This document shows positions 26,695 through 34,816 of a DNA stretch of 64,000 nucleotides, piece by piece. The position numbers and the translations under genes are program-made. This stretch comes from DATAOG01 sp963840925 (lineage in GTDB: Bacteria > Pseudomonadota > Alphaproteobacteria > Geminicoccales > Geminicoccaceae). The notes below the pieces were generated by a model. It had not been told where the DNA came from and ran no database searches. It was given only the letters and a program-made list of their open reading frames with translations. The stretch's first letter is position 1. Each line of letters begins with the position of its first letter. The stretch spans positions 1 to 64,000 of the forward strand of contig CAWJAY010000012.1 in assembly GCA_963840925.1 (NCBI GenBank), written 5' to 3'.

Positions 26695-27228
26695 ATGCTT
26701 TTCAAGCAGCCCGCGCGTGCCGAACAGCCGACCACCGCCGCCGCCGACCACCCGACCGCGCCCCGGCCGCTGCCGCCGGCGGGGTTCGGCCCCGCCGACC
26801 GCCCGGCGCCGCAGACCCGCGCGCGGCCCGAGGACGGCGAGACCGGCAAGCGGCTGATCGTCGGCGAGGGCATCCAGCTCAAGGGCGAGATCACCGCCTG
26901 CGAGCGGCTGATCGTCGAGGGCCAGGTCGAGGTCACGATGAACGCCACGCGCGCGCTCGAGATCGCGCCGACCGGCCATTTCATCGGCAGCTGCGAGGTC
27001 GAGGACGCCGACATCAGCGGCGTCTACGAGGGCGACCTGTCGGTGCGCGGCCGGCTGATCGTGCACAAGGGTGGCCGGGTGGTCGGCAAGATCTCCTATG
27101 GCGAGCTCGAGCTCGAGCGCGGCGGCGAGATCGCGGGCGAGCTGAGCGTTCGCAACCGCCAGCGCGGCCCGGCCCCGAACCCGCCGGCCGGCGCTCGTCC
27201 CGGGCCGCGCGGCCCGGCCGGCGCCTGA
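26695..27228 (+). CDS. Bactofilin (polymer-forming cytoskeletal protein)
   Basis: The 177-residue protein has the bactofilin architecture. A disordered Pro-rich N-terminus (to about 50) and C-terminus (from about 160) flank a beta-helical core of short Gly-punctuated repeats: VGEGIQLKGEITACERLIVEGQVE (given as its parts IQLKGEITACERLIVEG), IAPTGHFIGSCEVEDADISG and HKGGRVVGKISYGELE. Bactofilins self-assemble into nucleotide-independent filaments that position cell-wall enzymes, stalk proteins or chromosome-segregation factors. No peptidase of the M23 type, a common partner, is adjacent. A perfect CtrA-type box lies 75 bp upstream. Confidence 0.95.
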   Translation: MLFKQPARAEQPTTAAADHPTAPRPLPPAGFGPADRPAPQTRARPEDGETGKRLIVGEGIQLKGEITACERLIVEGQVEVTMNATRALEIAPTGHFIGSCEVEDADISGVYEGDLSVRGRLIVHKGGRVVGKISYGELELERGGEIAGELSVRNRQRGPAPNPPAGARPGPRGPAGA

Positions 27229-27680
27229 TCGCCGCGAGCGAAGCTCGGCGCGCTCGGCGCGCCCGTCGCCCGGGCCGGGATAGCACGCCCCAGCCGCCCG
27301 CGCCGCCCCGGCTGTCGGCGCGCTCGCCGGCTCGGCGGCGACCGCAGGCCCCTGGCCAGGCAAGCGAGACGTCCCGAGCGCGCGTCAGGGGCTGGCCGCG
27401 GTAACGCCGCCGGCACTGGACCGAGATCGCGATGACGGCGATGACGACGCCGGCGCGCCAGCACGCGCAGCGCGACCAGGCGGGCCGCCGGCCAGCCGTC
27501 GCATGGCGCATCGACCGGCTGGCCGCTCGCGGCCGGCCGATCGGCACCGGCCCCGGTGCGAGCGCCGCCGGCCGGCGCGGCTTTTCAGCGGCCGCCGAAC
27601 CGGCTAGCCTGACCGCAGATCGGGCACGCCGGCCAGTCCCGGTTGACCCCAGCGGCGCGGCAACGGCACGTCGGGAGGCC
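27229..27680 (+). other. Spacer between bactofilin and the dimethylformamidase-like genes
   Basis: Open frames cross this 450-bp GC-rich stretch on both strands, but all translate into Arg/Ala/Pro-rich sequence without domains. The frame running into the next gene from 27432 has no supporting ribosome-binding site. I see no convincing gene, hairpin terminator or promoter. Confidence 0.5.
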
Positions 27681-27983
27681 ATGTACGAGATCGACCCGAA
27701 CCGGATCGACCTGGCCCGGGAGTTCAAGGCCAGGCCCTACGGCGAGCACAGCCCCGACCTGCAGGCCCTGCTCAACCTGATGCGGCGCCCGCGCGCCGAG
27801 CCGTTCCACGTGCTGATCATGACCGAGGCCGGCGCGCGCTGGACGCTGGCGCTGATGCCGCCCGGCGCCAACGGCCCGCCGCAGCCGACCAATACCGTGT
27901 TCACGAGCCTCGAGGCCGCCGAGTGGCACGTGTTCAAGCTGCGCTGGCAGGCGCTGACCGGCCAGGAGCTGCCGATCGACTGA
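27681..27983 (+). CDS. Small protein, probable small subunit of the dimethylformamidase-like enzyme
   Basis: The ATG at 27681, with GGGAGG just upstream, starts a 100-aa protein (MYEIDPNRIDLAREFKARP...). It contains EHSPDLQALLNLMRR, FHVLIMTEAGARWTLALMPPG and a C-terminal WHVFKLRWQALTGQELPID. The frame opens further upstream (to 27432), but that part is low-complexity. It ends 55 bp before a large-subunit homologue of N,N-dimethylformamidase. The characterised enzyme has two subunits, about 132 and 762 residues, so this is the natural candidate for the small one. I recognise similar short proteins beside large-subunit homologues, but the subunit role is inferred from position. Confidence 0.7.
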   Translation: MYEIDPNRIDLAREFKARPYGEHSPDLQALLNLMRRPRAEPFHVLIMTEAGARWTLALMPPGANGPPQPTNTVFTSLEAAEWHVFKLRWQALTGQELPID

Positions 27984-28038
27984 GCCCGCGCGCCGCCCCA
28001 CGGCGTCTGACCGGGCCCGGCTGGGGGAGCCGCCGACG

Positions 28039-30315
28039 ATGACCGCGCTGCTTGGCTATTGCGACCCGATCAGCCTCGCGGGCGGCGAGCGCCTGCGGGT
28101 CATGGTCAGCTGCATCGGGGCGAGCCGGTACGAGGCCCGGCTGGTGCGCCTGATCAATCCGCAGGCGGGGCCGCTCGCGGCCCCGTTCCGGACCGAGCCG
28201 GTCGGGCATCCGGCCAACCGCAGCTATCCCGGGCGCCGGCAGACGATCCCGATCGGCTCGTTCGGCGTCGTCGACGGCCACCCGCTGATCGCCGGGCTCG
28301 AGAGCTTCACGCTCCAGGCCTACGTCTGGCCGACGACGCCCGGGCGGCGCCGGCAGGGGTTGCTCGGGACCTGGTCGGAGAGCGAGCGGCGGGGCTTCGG
28401 CCTCGGCCTCGACGAAGCGGGCGCGCTCGAGCTGAGGCTGGGCGACGGCCAAGAAGTCGCGCGCGTGACCACCGCGCGGCCGTTGCAGGCGCGCCGCTGG
28501 TACCAGATCGCCGGCAGCTTCGATGCCGCGAGCGGCCGGCTCGCCGTCTGGCAGGCGCCGGTCGCCGATCGGAGCTTTCACGACCAGCCGGCGGCGCATG
28601 CCGAGACGACCGCCGCGATCCGGCTCGCGGCCGGGCCGGGCCCGTTCCTGTTCGCGGCCTGGCACGCGGGCGAGGCGGCGGCGCCGAGCGCGTACGGCCG
28701 GCTGGTCGCGGGCGGTTACTATAACGGCAAGCTCGAGCGGCCGCGGCTCGCGGACCGTGCGCTCGCGCCGGCCGAGATCGCAGCCCTTGCCGGCGACGGC
28801 GCGCTGCCGGCGGGCCTCGAGCAGGCACTGCTCGCGCGCTGGGATTTTTCCGCCCAGATCCCGACCGAGACGCTGGTCGACCGTTCGCCCAACCGGCTGC
28901 ACGGCACTGCGGTCAACCTGCCGGCGCGCGCGATGACCGGGCACAACTGGACCGGCGCGGTCATGGACTGGCCCCGGGCGCCCGAGCAGTATGGCGCGAT
29001 CCACTTCCACGACGACGACCTGGTCGACGCCAACTGGCTGCCCGATTTCGAGCTCGAGCTGCCGGACGGGCTGCGCTCGGGCGTCTACGCGATCCGGCTC
29101 GCGGCCAACGAGGCCGAGTTCTACGTGCCGTTCTTCGTCCGGCCGCCGCGCGCCGCGCGGCCGGCCCGCGAGCAGGCCAACAGAATCGCGTTCCTGGCCT
29201 CGACCGCGACCTATCTGGCCTACATCAACAACCGCGCCCGCTTCGCCTCGCTCGCGACCGAGCTCTACCACGGCCGGATGACGGTCCTGGATGCGGTCGA
29301 CGGCCTGCTGCTGGAATATCCCGAGGTCGGGCTCTCGACCTACGATCGCCATTCGGACGGCAGCGGCGTCTGCTACGCCTCGCGCCTGCGGCCGGCGACC
29401 AATATCAAGCCGACCGGGCGGCACTGGAACTTCAACCTCGATCTGTTCATCGTCGACTGGCTCGAGCACCTGGGCGCTGACTACGACGTGATCACCGAGG
29501 AGGACCTGCACTACGAGGGCGTCGATCTGCTCCGGCCTTACGCGGTGGTCCTGACCGGCAGCCATCCGGAGTACGATTCCGAAGCGATGCTGGATGCGCT
29601 CGACGCCTACCTGCGCCGGGGCGGCCGGCTGATGTACCTGGGCGGCAACGGCTTTTACTGGCGGATCGCCCATCACCCGACCCGGCGCGGCGTGCTCGAG
29701 GTGCGCCGGGCCGAGGGCGGGGTGCGCGCCTGGGACGCGTTGCCGGGCGAGGCCTACCACAGCTTCACCGGCGAGTACGGCGGCCTCTGGCGCCGCCAGG
29801 GCCGGGCGCCGCAGCGGCTGGCCGGCGTCGGCTTCATCAGCCAGGGCTTCGACAAGTGCTCCTATTACCGGCGCACGGCTGCGAGCCAAGATCCGCGGGT
29901 CGCCTTCATGTTCGAAGGCATCGAGGACGCGCTGCTGGGCGACTTCGGCGTGCTCCAGGGCGGGGCTGCCGGCCTCGAGATCGACTGCGTCGACCCGGCG
30001 CTCGGCACCCCGCCGCACGCGCTCGTGGTCGCCCGCTCGGAGCACCACTCCAACACCTACGAGCTGGTCGCCGAGGAGGTGCGGATCCCGCACGGCGCGA
30101 CCGATGCGGTCCAGAACCCGGACATCCACGCCGATCTGGTGTTCTTCGAGACCCCAGAGGGCGGCGCCGTGTTCTCGACCGGCTCGATCGCCTATGCCGG
30201 CAGTCTGGGCTGGAACCGCTTCGACAACAATATCGCCAGGCTCACCGGGAACGTGCTGCGGCGCTTCGCCGACCCGGCGCCGTTCGCGTTCGCGCCGGGC
30301 GAGAAAGCTGGCTGA
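28039..30315 (+). CDS. N,N-dimethylformamidase beta (large) subunit homologue
   Basis: The 758-residue protein matches the large subunit of dimethylformamidase in length and plan. A concanavalin-type N-terminal beta-sandwich (LESFTLQAYVWPTTPG, WYQIAGSFDAASGRLAVWQ) is followed by a glutamine-amidotransferase-like middle domain (IVDWLEHLGADYDVITEEDL, then VVLTGSHPEYDSEAMLDALD) and GGNGFYW. In the known iron enzyme the metal is held by Tyr-Tyr-Glu; aromatic and acidic residues are plentiful here (LEYPEVG, ATYLAYINNRARF), but I cannot assign the ligands. It would hydrolyse DMF or another N-substituted formamide to an amine and formate. No formate or amine catabolism genes adjoin it. Confidence 0.88.
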   Translation: MTALLGYCDPISLAGGERLRVMVSCIGASRYEARLVRLINPQAGPLAAPFRTEPVGHPANRSYPGRRQTIPIGSFGVVDGHPLIAGLESFTLQAYVWPTTPGRRRQGLLGTWSESERRGFGLGLDEAGALELRLGDGQEVARVTTARPLQARRWYQIAGSFDAASGRLAVWQAPVADRSFHDQPAAHAETTAAIRLAAGPGPFLFAAWHAGEAAAPSAYGRLVAGGYYNGKLERPRLADRALAPAEIAALAGDGALPAGLEQALLARWDFSAQIPTETLVDRSPNRLHGTAVNLPARAMTGHNWTGAVMDWPRAPEQYGAIHFHDDDLVDANWLPDFELELPDGLRSGVYAIRLAANEAEFYVPFFVRPPRAARPAREQANRIAFLASTATYLAYINNRARFASLATELYHGRMTVLDAVDGLLLEYPEVGLSTYDRHSDGSGVCYASRLRPATNIKPTGRHWNFNLDLFIVDWLEHLGADYDVITEEDLHYEGVDLLRPYAVVLTGSHPEYDSEAMLDALDAYLRRGGRLMYLGGNGFYWRIAHHPTRRGVLEVRRAEGGVRAWDALPGEAYHSFTGEYGGLWRRQGRAPQRLAGVGFISQGFDKCSYYRRTAASQDPRVAFMFEGIEDALLGDFGVLQGGAAGLEIDCVDPALGTPPHALVVARSEHHSNTYELVAEEVRIPHGATDAVQNPDIHADLVFFETPEGGAVFSTGSIAYAGSLGWNRFDNNIARLTGNVLRRFADPAPFAFAPGEKAG

Positions 30316-30403
30316 GCCGGCCACTGCGCGCCGTTTGCGCGGCGGCCGCAATCGGCTGCCTTCCCTAAGGCAATCTTTACTCTAGGATGGCAAGACAGCC
30401 CGG

Positions 30404-30430
30404 GGTGTGATGCCGGCGTCGGCTCACACC
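30404..30430. other. Hairpin upstream of the GGDEF/EAL gene
   Basis: GGTGTGA (30404-30410) pairs with TCACACC (30424-30430), with an inner GCCG/CGGC stem around a four-base loop and a single bulged T. No run of T follows on either strand, so it is not a standard terminator. It lies 26 bp before the ATG of the c-di-GMP gene, within the likely leader, and could be an operator or an RNA structure. Confidence 0.45.
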
Positions 30431-30455
30431 GTCATCCCAGCGAGGTGTGCGGGCG

Positions 30456-33011
30456 ATGGATGAAAAAAAGAGCGGCAAGCTCATCCGGCAGGTCATCGTC
30501 CCGATCGCGGCCCTGGTCGGGGTCGCGATGTCGGTGGTGGTCGGCTTCATCTGGTTCAGCGCCGGCAACCAGGACCAGATCGCGCTCCGGCAGTCGATCG
30601 AAGGCGTGCGCGATGCGATCCGGCGCAAGACCGATCAGGTCGGCGTGGTCGCCAAGGACTACAGCTGGTGGACCGACTCGGTGCGCAATCTGGATCTGGC
30701 GTTCGATCCGGTGTGGGCGCACACCAACATCGGCTCCTACATCTTTGACCTGCACGGTTTCGAGCTGAGCTTCGTGGTCGATCGGGCCAATCGCACGATC
30801 TATGGCCAGCTCGGCGGCGAGCCGACCGCTACGACCGCGGATGCGCTGCTCTCGCACGGCCTCAGTCGCCTGCTCGAGCGGGCGCGCCAGGCGCCGCTCG
30901 ACGAGCCCCAGGCGGCGACCGGGTTCCTCGCGCAGGGCGACCAGATCGTGATGGTCGGGGTCAGCGCGGTGACGCCCGAGCAGGGTGCCGACGTCAGCCT
31001 GCCACCCGGGCCGCGGGTGGTCCTGGTCTATGCCAAGAAGCTCGATCAGGCGTTCCTCGACGCGGTCGCCGAGCCGTTGCCGCTGACCGGGCTGCGACTG
31101 GTGCCGGCGGGCACGAGCGCCTCGGCGGCGCTGCTGCCGCTGATCGCGAGCGACGGCGCCCACCTTGGCGACCTGGTCTGGGAGCCGTTCAAGCCCGGCT
31201 GGGAGTTCCTGAGCTCGGTCGCGCCGTCGCTCGCGATCGCGATCGCGGTGATCTCGATCTTCACGCTGATCGTCTTGCGCCACGCGCGCCAGGCCGCCGA
31301 AACCATCCAGGCGAGCGAGGCGCGCTTTCGCGACGTGGCCGACGCCAGCTCGGACTGGATCTGGGAGACCGATCCCGATCTGCGCCTCTGCTTCCTGTCG
31401 GAGCGCTTTGCGACCGTGACCGCGATCTCGCCCAATCTGGTACTCGGCAAGCCGCTCGGCGACCTGTTGCATTCGGCCGAGACGGTCGAGCGCTGGGAGC
31501 GCCATCAGGACGATCTCGCGCAGCGCCGGCCGTTCCGCAATCTGCTCTGTCTGGTCGAGGATGATGCCGGCCGCAACCGGACGCTGCGGGTGGCCGGCAA
31601 GCCGGTGATCGACGACAAGGGCCGCCACCACGGCTATCGCGGCACCGCGACCGACATCACGGCCGAGATCGAGGCCGAGCGGCGGGCCCAGTATCTGGCC
31701 CTGCACGATCCGTTGACCGCGCTGCCCAACCGCGAGCTGTTCGCCGAGCGGCTCGAGCAGGCGGTCGCGACCGTCAGCCGGCGCGGCGACGTCGCGGCGG
31801 TGCTGTGCGTCGACCTCGACCGCTTCAAGGACGTCAACGACACCCTTGGCCACGCCGCCGGCGACCTCCTGGTCAAGGGTTGCGCCGAGCGCCTGCAGGC
31901 CTGCGTGCGCGAGATCGATACCGTCGCCCGGATCGGCGGCGACGAGTTCGCGATCGTCCAGGTCAGCATCGAGCAGCCCGAAGGCGCGCAGCGGCTCTGC
32001 CGGCGGGTGATCGAGACGCTGGCGGCGCCGTTCGATCTCGACGGCCACGAGGTCGTGATCACCGCCAGCGTCGGCGTCGCGCTGATCCCGATGGATGGCT
32101 CGATCCCCGGCCGCCTGCTGCAGAACGCCGACATCGCGCTCTATCGGGCCAAGGAGGAAGGGCGCAACACCTTCCGCTTCTTCGAGGCCGGCATGGATGC
32201 GAGGCTGCAGGCGCGCAAGGCTCTCGAGCGCGACCTGCGCCTGGCGCTCGCCCGCAACGAGCTCGAGCTGTACTATCAGCCCAAGGTCGACCTCGGGCAC
32301 GACCTGCTCTCCGGGGTCGAGGCTCTGGTCCGCTGGCACCACCCGGAGCGCGGCCTGGTGCCGCCGGGCGAGTTCATCGGCGTCGCCGAGGAGACCGGGC
32401 TGATCCTGATGCTCGGCGAGTGGGTGCTGCGCCACGCCTGCGTGCAGGCGACCGCGTGGCCGGAGCTGCAGATGTCGGTCAACATCTCCCCGGTCCAGTT
32501 CAAGCAGCCGAACCTGATCGATGCCGTGCGCCGGGCGATCGCCGACTCCCACATCGAGCCCGAGCGGCTCGAGCTGGAGGTCACCGAGGGCGTGCTGCTC
32601 CAGAACACCGAGGCGGCGATGACCACGCTGCGCCAGCTCAAGGATCTGGGCGTCCGGATCGCGATGGACGATTTCGGCACCGGCTACTCGAGCCTGAGCT
32701 ACCTGCAGAAGTTCCCGTTCGACAAGATCAAGATCGACCGCTCGTTCGTCTCGGCGCTCGAGACCCGGACCGATGCCGATGCGATCGTCCGCGCCGTGGT
32801 CGGGCTCGGCCACAGCCTCGGCATCCAGACCTGCGCCGAGGGCGTCGAGACCGCGGAGCAGCTGGCTTTCCTCAAGCGCGAGGGCTGCGACGAGGTGCAG
32901 GGCTACTATTTCGGCAAGCCGATGCCGGCACCCGAGTTCGAGCGCAAGTACAGCGCCTGGTCCGGCGAGGACAGCGCGCGGGCGTCGAGCCGCGTCACCG
33001 CGCTGAACTGA
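30456..33011 (+). CDS. Membrane CHASE4-PAS-GGDEF-EAL c-di-GMP enzyme
   Basis: The ATG at 30456 has GCGAGG ten bases upstream, giving about 851 aa. A membrane helix (residues ~12-35) leads into a periplasmic CHASE4 domain (KDYSWWTDSV near 67, then FVVDRANRTIYG), and a second helix lies near 255-275. A PAS domain follows (ASEARFRDVADASSDWIWETD). The GGDEF domain keeps IGGDEFAIV near 495, so diguanylate cyclase activity is possible. The EAL domain keeps EALVRWHHPERG near 620 and DDFGTGYSSLSYL, so phosphodiesterase activity is possible. Net activity cannot be told. The ligand sensed by CHASE4 is unknown, and no partner gene adjoins it. Confidence 0.96.
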   Translation: MDEKKSGKLIRQVIVPIAALVGVAMSVVVGFIWFSAGNQDQIALRQSIEGVRDAIRRKTDQVGVVAKDYSWWTDSVRNLDLAFDPVWAHTNIGSYIFDLHGFELSFVVDRANRTIYGQLGGEPTATTADALLSHGLSRLLERARQAPLDEPQAATGFLAQGDQIVMVGVSAVTPEQGADVSLPPGPRVVLVYAKKLDQAFLDAVAEPLPLTGLRLVPAGTSASAALLPLIASDGAHLGDLVWEPFKPGWEFLSSVAPSLAIAIAVISIFTLIVLRHARQAAETIQASEARFRDVADASSDWIWETDPDLRLCFLSERFATVTAISPNLVLGKPLGDLLHSAETVERWERHQDDLAQRRPFRNLLCLVEDDAGRNRTLRVAGKPVIDDKGRHHGYRGTATDITAEIEAERRAQYLALHDPLTALPNRELFAERLEQAVATVSRRGDVAAVLCVDLDRFKDVNDTLGHAAGDLLVKGCAERLQACVREIDTVARIGGDEFAIVQVSIEQPEGAQRLCRRVIETLAAPFDLDGHEVVITASVGVALIPMDGSIPGRLLQNADIALYRAKEEGRNTFRFFEAGMDARLQARKALERDLRLALARNELELYYQPKVDLGHDLLSGVEALVRWHHPERGLVPPGEFIGVAEETGLILMLGEWVLRHACVQATAWPELQMSVNISPVQFKQPNLIDAVRRAIADSHIEPERLELEVTEGVLLQNTEAAMTTLRQLKDLGVRIAMDDFGTGYSSLSYLQKFPFDKIKIDRSFVSALETRTDADAIVRAVVGLGHSLGIQTCAEGVETAEQLAFLKREGCDEVQGYYFGKPMPAPEFERKYSAWSGEDSARASSRVTALN

Positions 33012-33298
33012 GCCCGGCGCGCGGCTGCTCAGCGCGGGCGGGGCCGCCACGGCCACGGCAGCGCAAGCCGTTCTTCTAATCTATTTGGCGATCGGCGCCC
33101 AGCTCGATGAACGCCGAAGTTGACACCGGTCGCCGATCATGCCAACGCTGCGCCGGCAATCCCAAGTCAAAGGGGCGCCGCCGGCTGACCCCGGACCGCA
33201 TCGCCATGGCCAACGCTCGGCTCACATTCCGCGACCGATCGCGCTGATCATGGCCGAGTTCAACGACCTCTATCGCTAACGCGGTCTACTACGACATC

Positions 33299-34033
33299 GT
33301 GTTCCGGCGCGACGTCGATGCCGAGGTCGACTTCCTGATCGAGCTCGCGCGCGCCTGCCAGGGCCGGCCGCCGCGCCGGGTCGTCGATCTGGGCTGCGGC
33401 CCCGGCTACCACGCCCGCGCCTTCGCCCGCCGCGGCCTGCTCGCGACCGGGCTCGACTGGGGCGAAGCGATGGTCCGGTTCGCCCGGGACCAGGCCGCCG
33501 CCGAGGGCGTCACGGTCGACTGGCGGATCGGCGACATGCGCTCGTTCGCGCTCGTCGAGCCGGCCGACCTCGCGGTCTGCCTGTTCAATTCGATCGACGG
33601 CCTGTCCTCGATCGACGACTTCACCGAGCATTTTCGCGCGGTCGCCGCCAACCTCGCGGCCGGCGGCCTGTACGTGATCGGCCAGAGCCATCAGCGCGAC
33701 ACCGGCATCATCGGCTACGGACCGTTCCACTACCGGGCCGAACGCGACGGCTGCCGGGTCCGGCTCGATTGGGCGACCGACGTCAGGACCGATACGCTGA
33801 CCCAGACCGCCGACGTCGAGATCGTGATCCAGGTCGAGGACCACGGCGTCGAGAACGTGGTCCGCTACCGGACCATCGAGTCGTTCGCGACCCCGCCCTT
33901 CCTGGTCGCGATCGCCCGCCTGTCGGGGGTCCTCGAGGCGTTCGGCTGGTACGGGGCCTATCGGCTGGCCCAGCCCTACGACGACACGGCGGCGTCGACC
34001 CACTGCATCAGCGTGTTCCGCAAGCCGCCCTGA
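33299..34033 (+). CDS. Class I SAM-dependent methyltransferase (N-terminus frameshifted)
   Basis: The intact part (GTG 33299) has motif I VVDLGCGPGYHARAFARRG, motif II GLDWGEAMV, an acidic loop GDMRSFALVEPADLAVCLFNSIDGL and a C-terminal beta-sheet region, a small-molecule methyltransferase fold. Upstream, an ATG at 33250 reads MAEFNDLYR and then hits TAA at 33277. Removing one T there would join it to NAVYYDIVFRRDVDAE, giving the usual N-terminus of this group. The annotated start is therefore probably not the original one. The target substrate is unknown. The next gene, a SET-domain protein, is also a methyltransferase-type protein. Confidence 0.82.
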   Translation: MFRRDVDAEVDFLIELARACQGRPPRRVVDLGCGPGYHARAFARRGLLATGLDWGEAMVRFARDQAAAEGVTVDWRIGDMRSFALVEPADLAVCLFNSIDGLSSIDDFTEHFRAVAANLAAGGLYVIGQSHQRDTGIIGYGPFHYRAERDGCRVRLDWATDVRTDTLTQTADVEIVIQVEDHGVENVVRYRTIESFATPPFLVAIARLSGVLEAFGWYGAYRLAQPYDDTAASTHCISVFRKPP

Positions 34034-34245
34034 CCTGACCCTCGCTGCCGATGCCAAATCGCCTCGAATTTTCTTTTAACAAAATATAGATAAAATTGCT
34101 CTTTAATAATCGTTGCTTCGATCTCAGGTTAGATTATGGTCGTCGGGGACTCTGCTGCATCACAACCGCTGCAGATCCACTAAAAAGGCCCCAGCAAGGT
34201 CCGTCCACTACGGCGCGTCGGCCGCGAATGGGACGATGCAGCGCG

Positions 34246-34794
34246 ATGAACCAGTTCGAATACGCATACCGTAAGCTGAGCAAGTGTCTCTACATTTACC
34301 TCGGGCCGACGACGAGCCGGGGCATCGGCGTCTTTGCCGCGCGACCGCTGGCGAAGGGGACGGTCGTGCTGATCGACCAGGACGGCGACTACTACAGCCA
34401 CGTGCTCAGCTATCACGAGCTGGCGCGGCAGGGTTACCACCTGGACATCACGCTCCAGGTCGGCCGGGATGCCTACAAGTTGCCGACCGGCAGCCTCGAA
34501 GACTTCACCAATCACTCCTGCGATCCGAACACCGGGGTCCGGCTCAACGACCGCGGCACGATCGTCGTGGCGCTGCGCGACATCGCCGCGCACGAGGAGC
34601 TGACCTACGACTATTCGACCTACATGAATAACCCCTACGAACGCCTGGGGTGCTTGTGCGGAGCGCCGAACTGCCGCGGCGTGATCGGCAACTTCAACAC
34701 GTTGCCGGCCGAGCTGCAGCATCGCTACCGGGCGCTCGCCATCGTCGGCGATTTCGTCGACGAGCCGCTGCTGCGCACCGACGTCGCCGACTAG
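34246..34794 (+). CDS. SET-domain protein with post-SET cysteines
   Basis: The 182-residue protein begins MNQFEYAYRKLSKCLYIYLG. It has the SET core: RGIGVFAARPLAKGTVVL, NHSCDPNTGVRLND (cofactor-binding NHS) and LTYDYSTYMNN (catalytic Tyr). A post-SET cluster CLCGAPNCRG follows. This layout resembles lysine methyltransferases. Bacterial members are few in function and may act on ribosomal or DNA-associated proteins. The frame is open further upstream, but the ATG at 34246 is the first that gives normal composition. The preceding 200 bp are distinctly AT-rich (about 34070-34130), suggesting an acquired or strongly promoted gene. Confidence 0.92.
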   Translation: MNQFEYAYRKLSKCLYIYLGPTTSRGIGVFAARPLAKGTVVLIDQDGDYYSHVLSYHELARQGYHLDITLQVGRDAYKLPTGSLEDFTNHSCDPNTGVRLNDRGTIVVALRDIAAHEELTYDYSTYMNNPYERLGCLCGAPNCRGVIGNFNTLPAELQHRYRALAIVGDFVDEPLLRTDVAD

Positions 34795-34816
34795 CGATGC
34801 GCCCCCGGCGGCCCGC

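Noticed and set aside
27934..30351. 805-codon minus-strand frame opposite the dimethylformamidase-like gene
   Set aside because: Antisense to a recognised 758-aa protein, with no motif.
30432..33056. 874-codon minus-strand frame opposite the GGDEF/EAL gene
   Set aside because: Antisense shadow of a multi-domain protein with intact catalytic motifs.
33012..33249. Short Arg-rich frames after the GGDEF/EAL gene, considered as an insertion-sequence remnant
   Set aside because: No terminal repeats, target duplication or transposase motif could be found.
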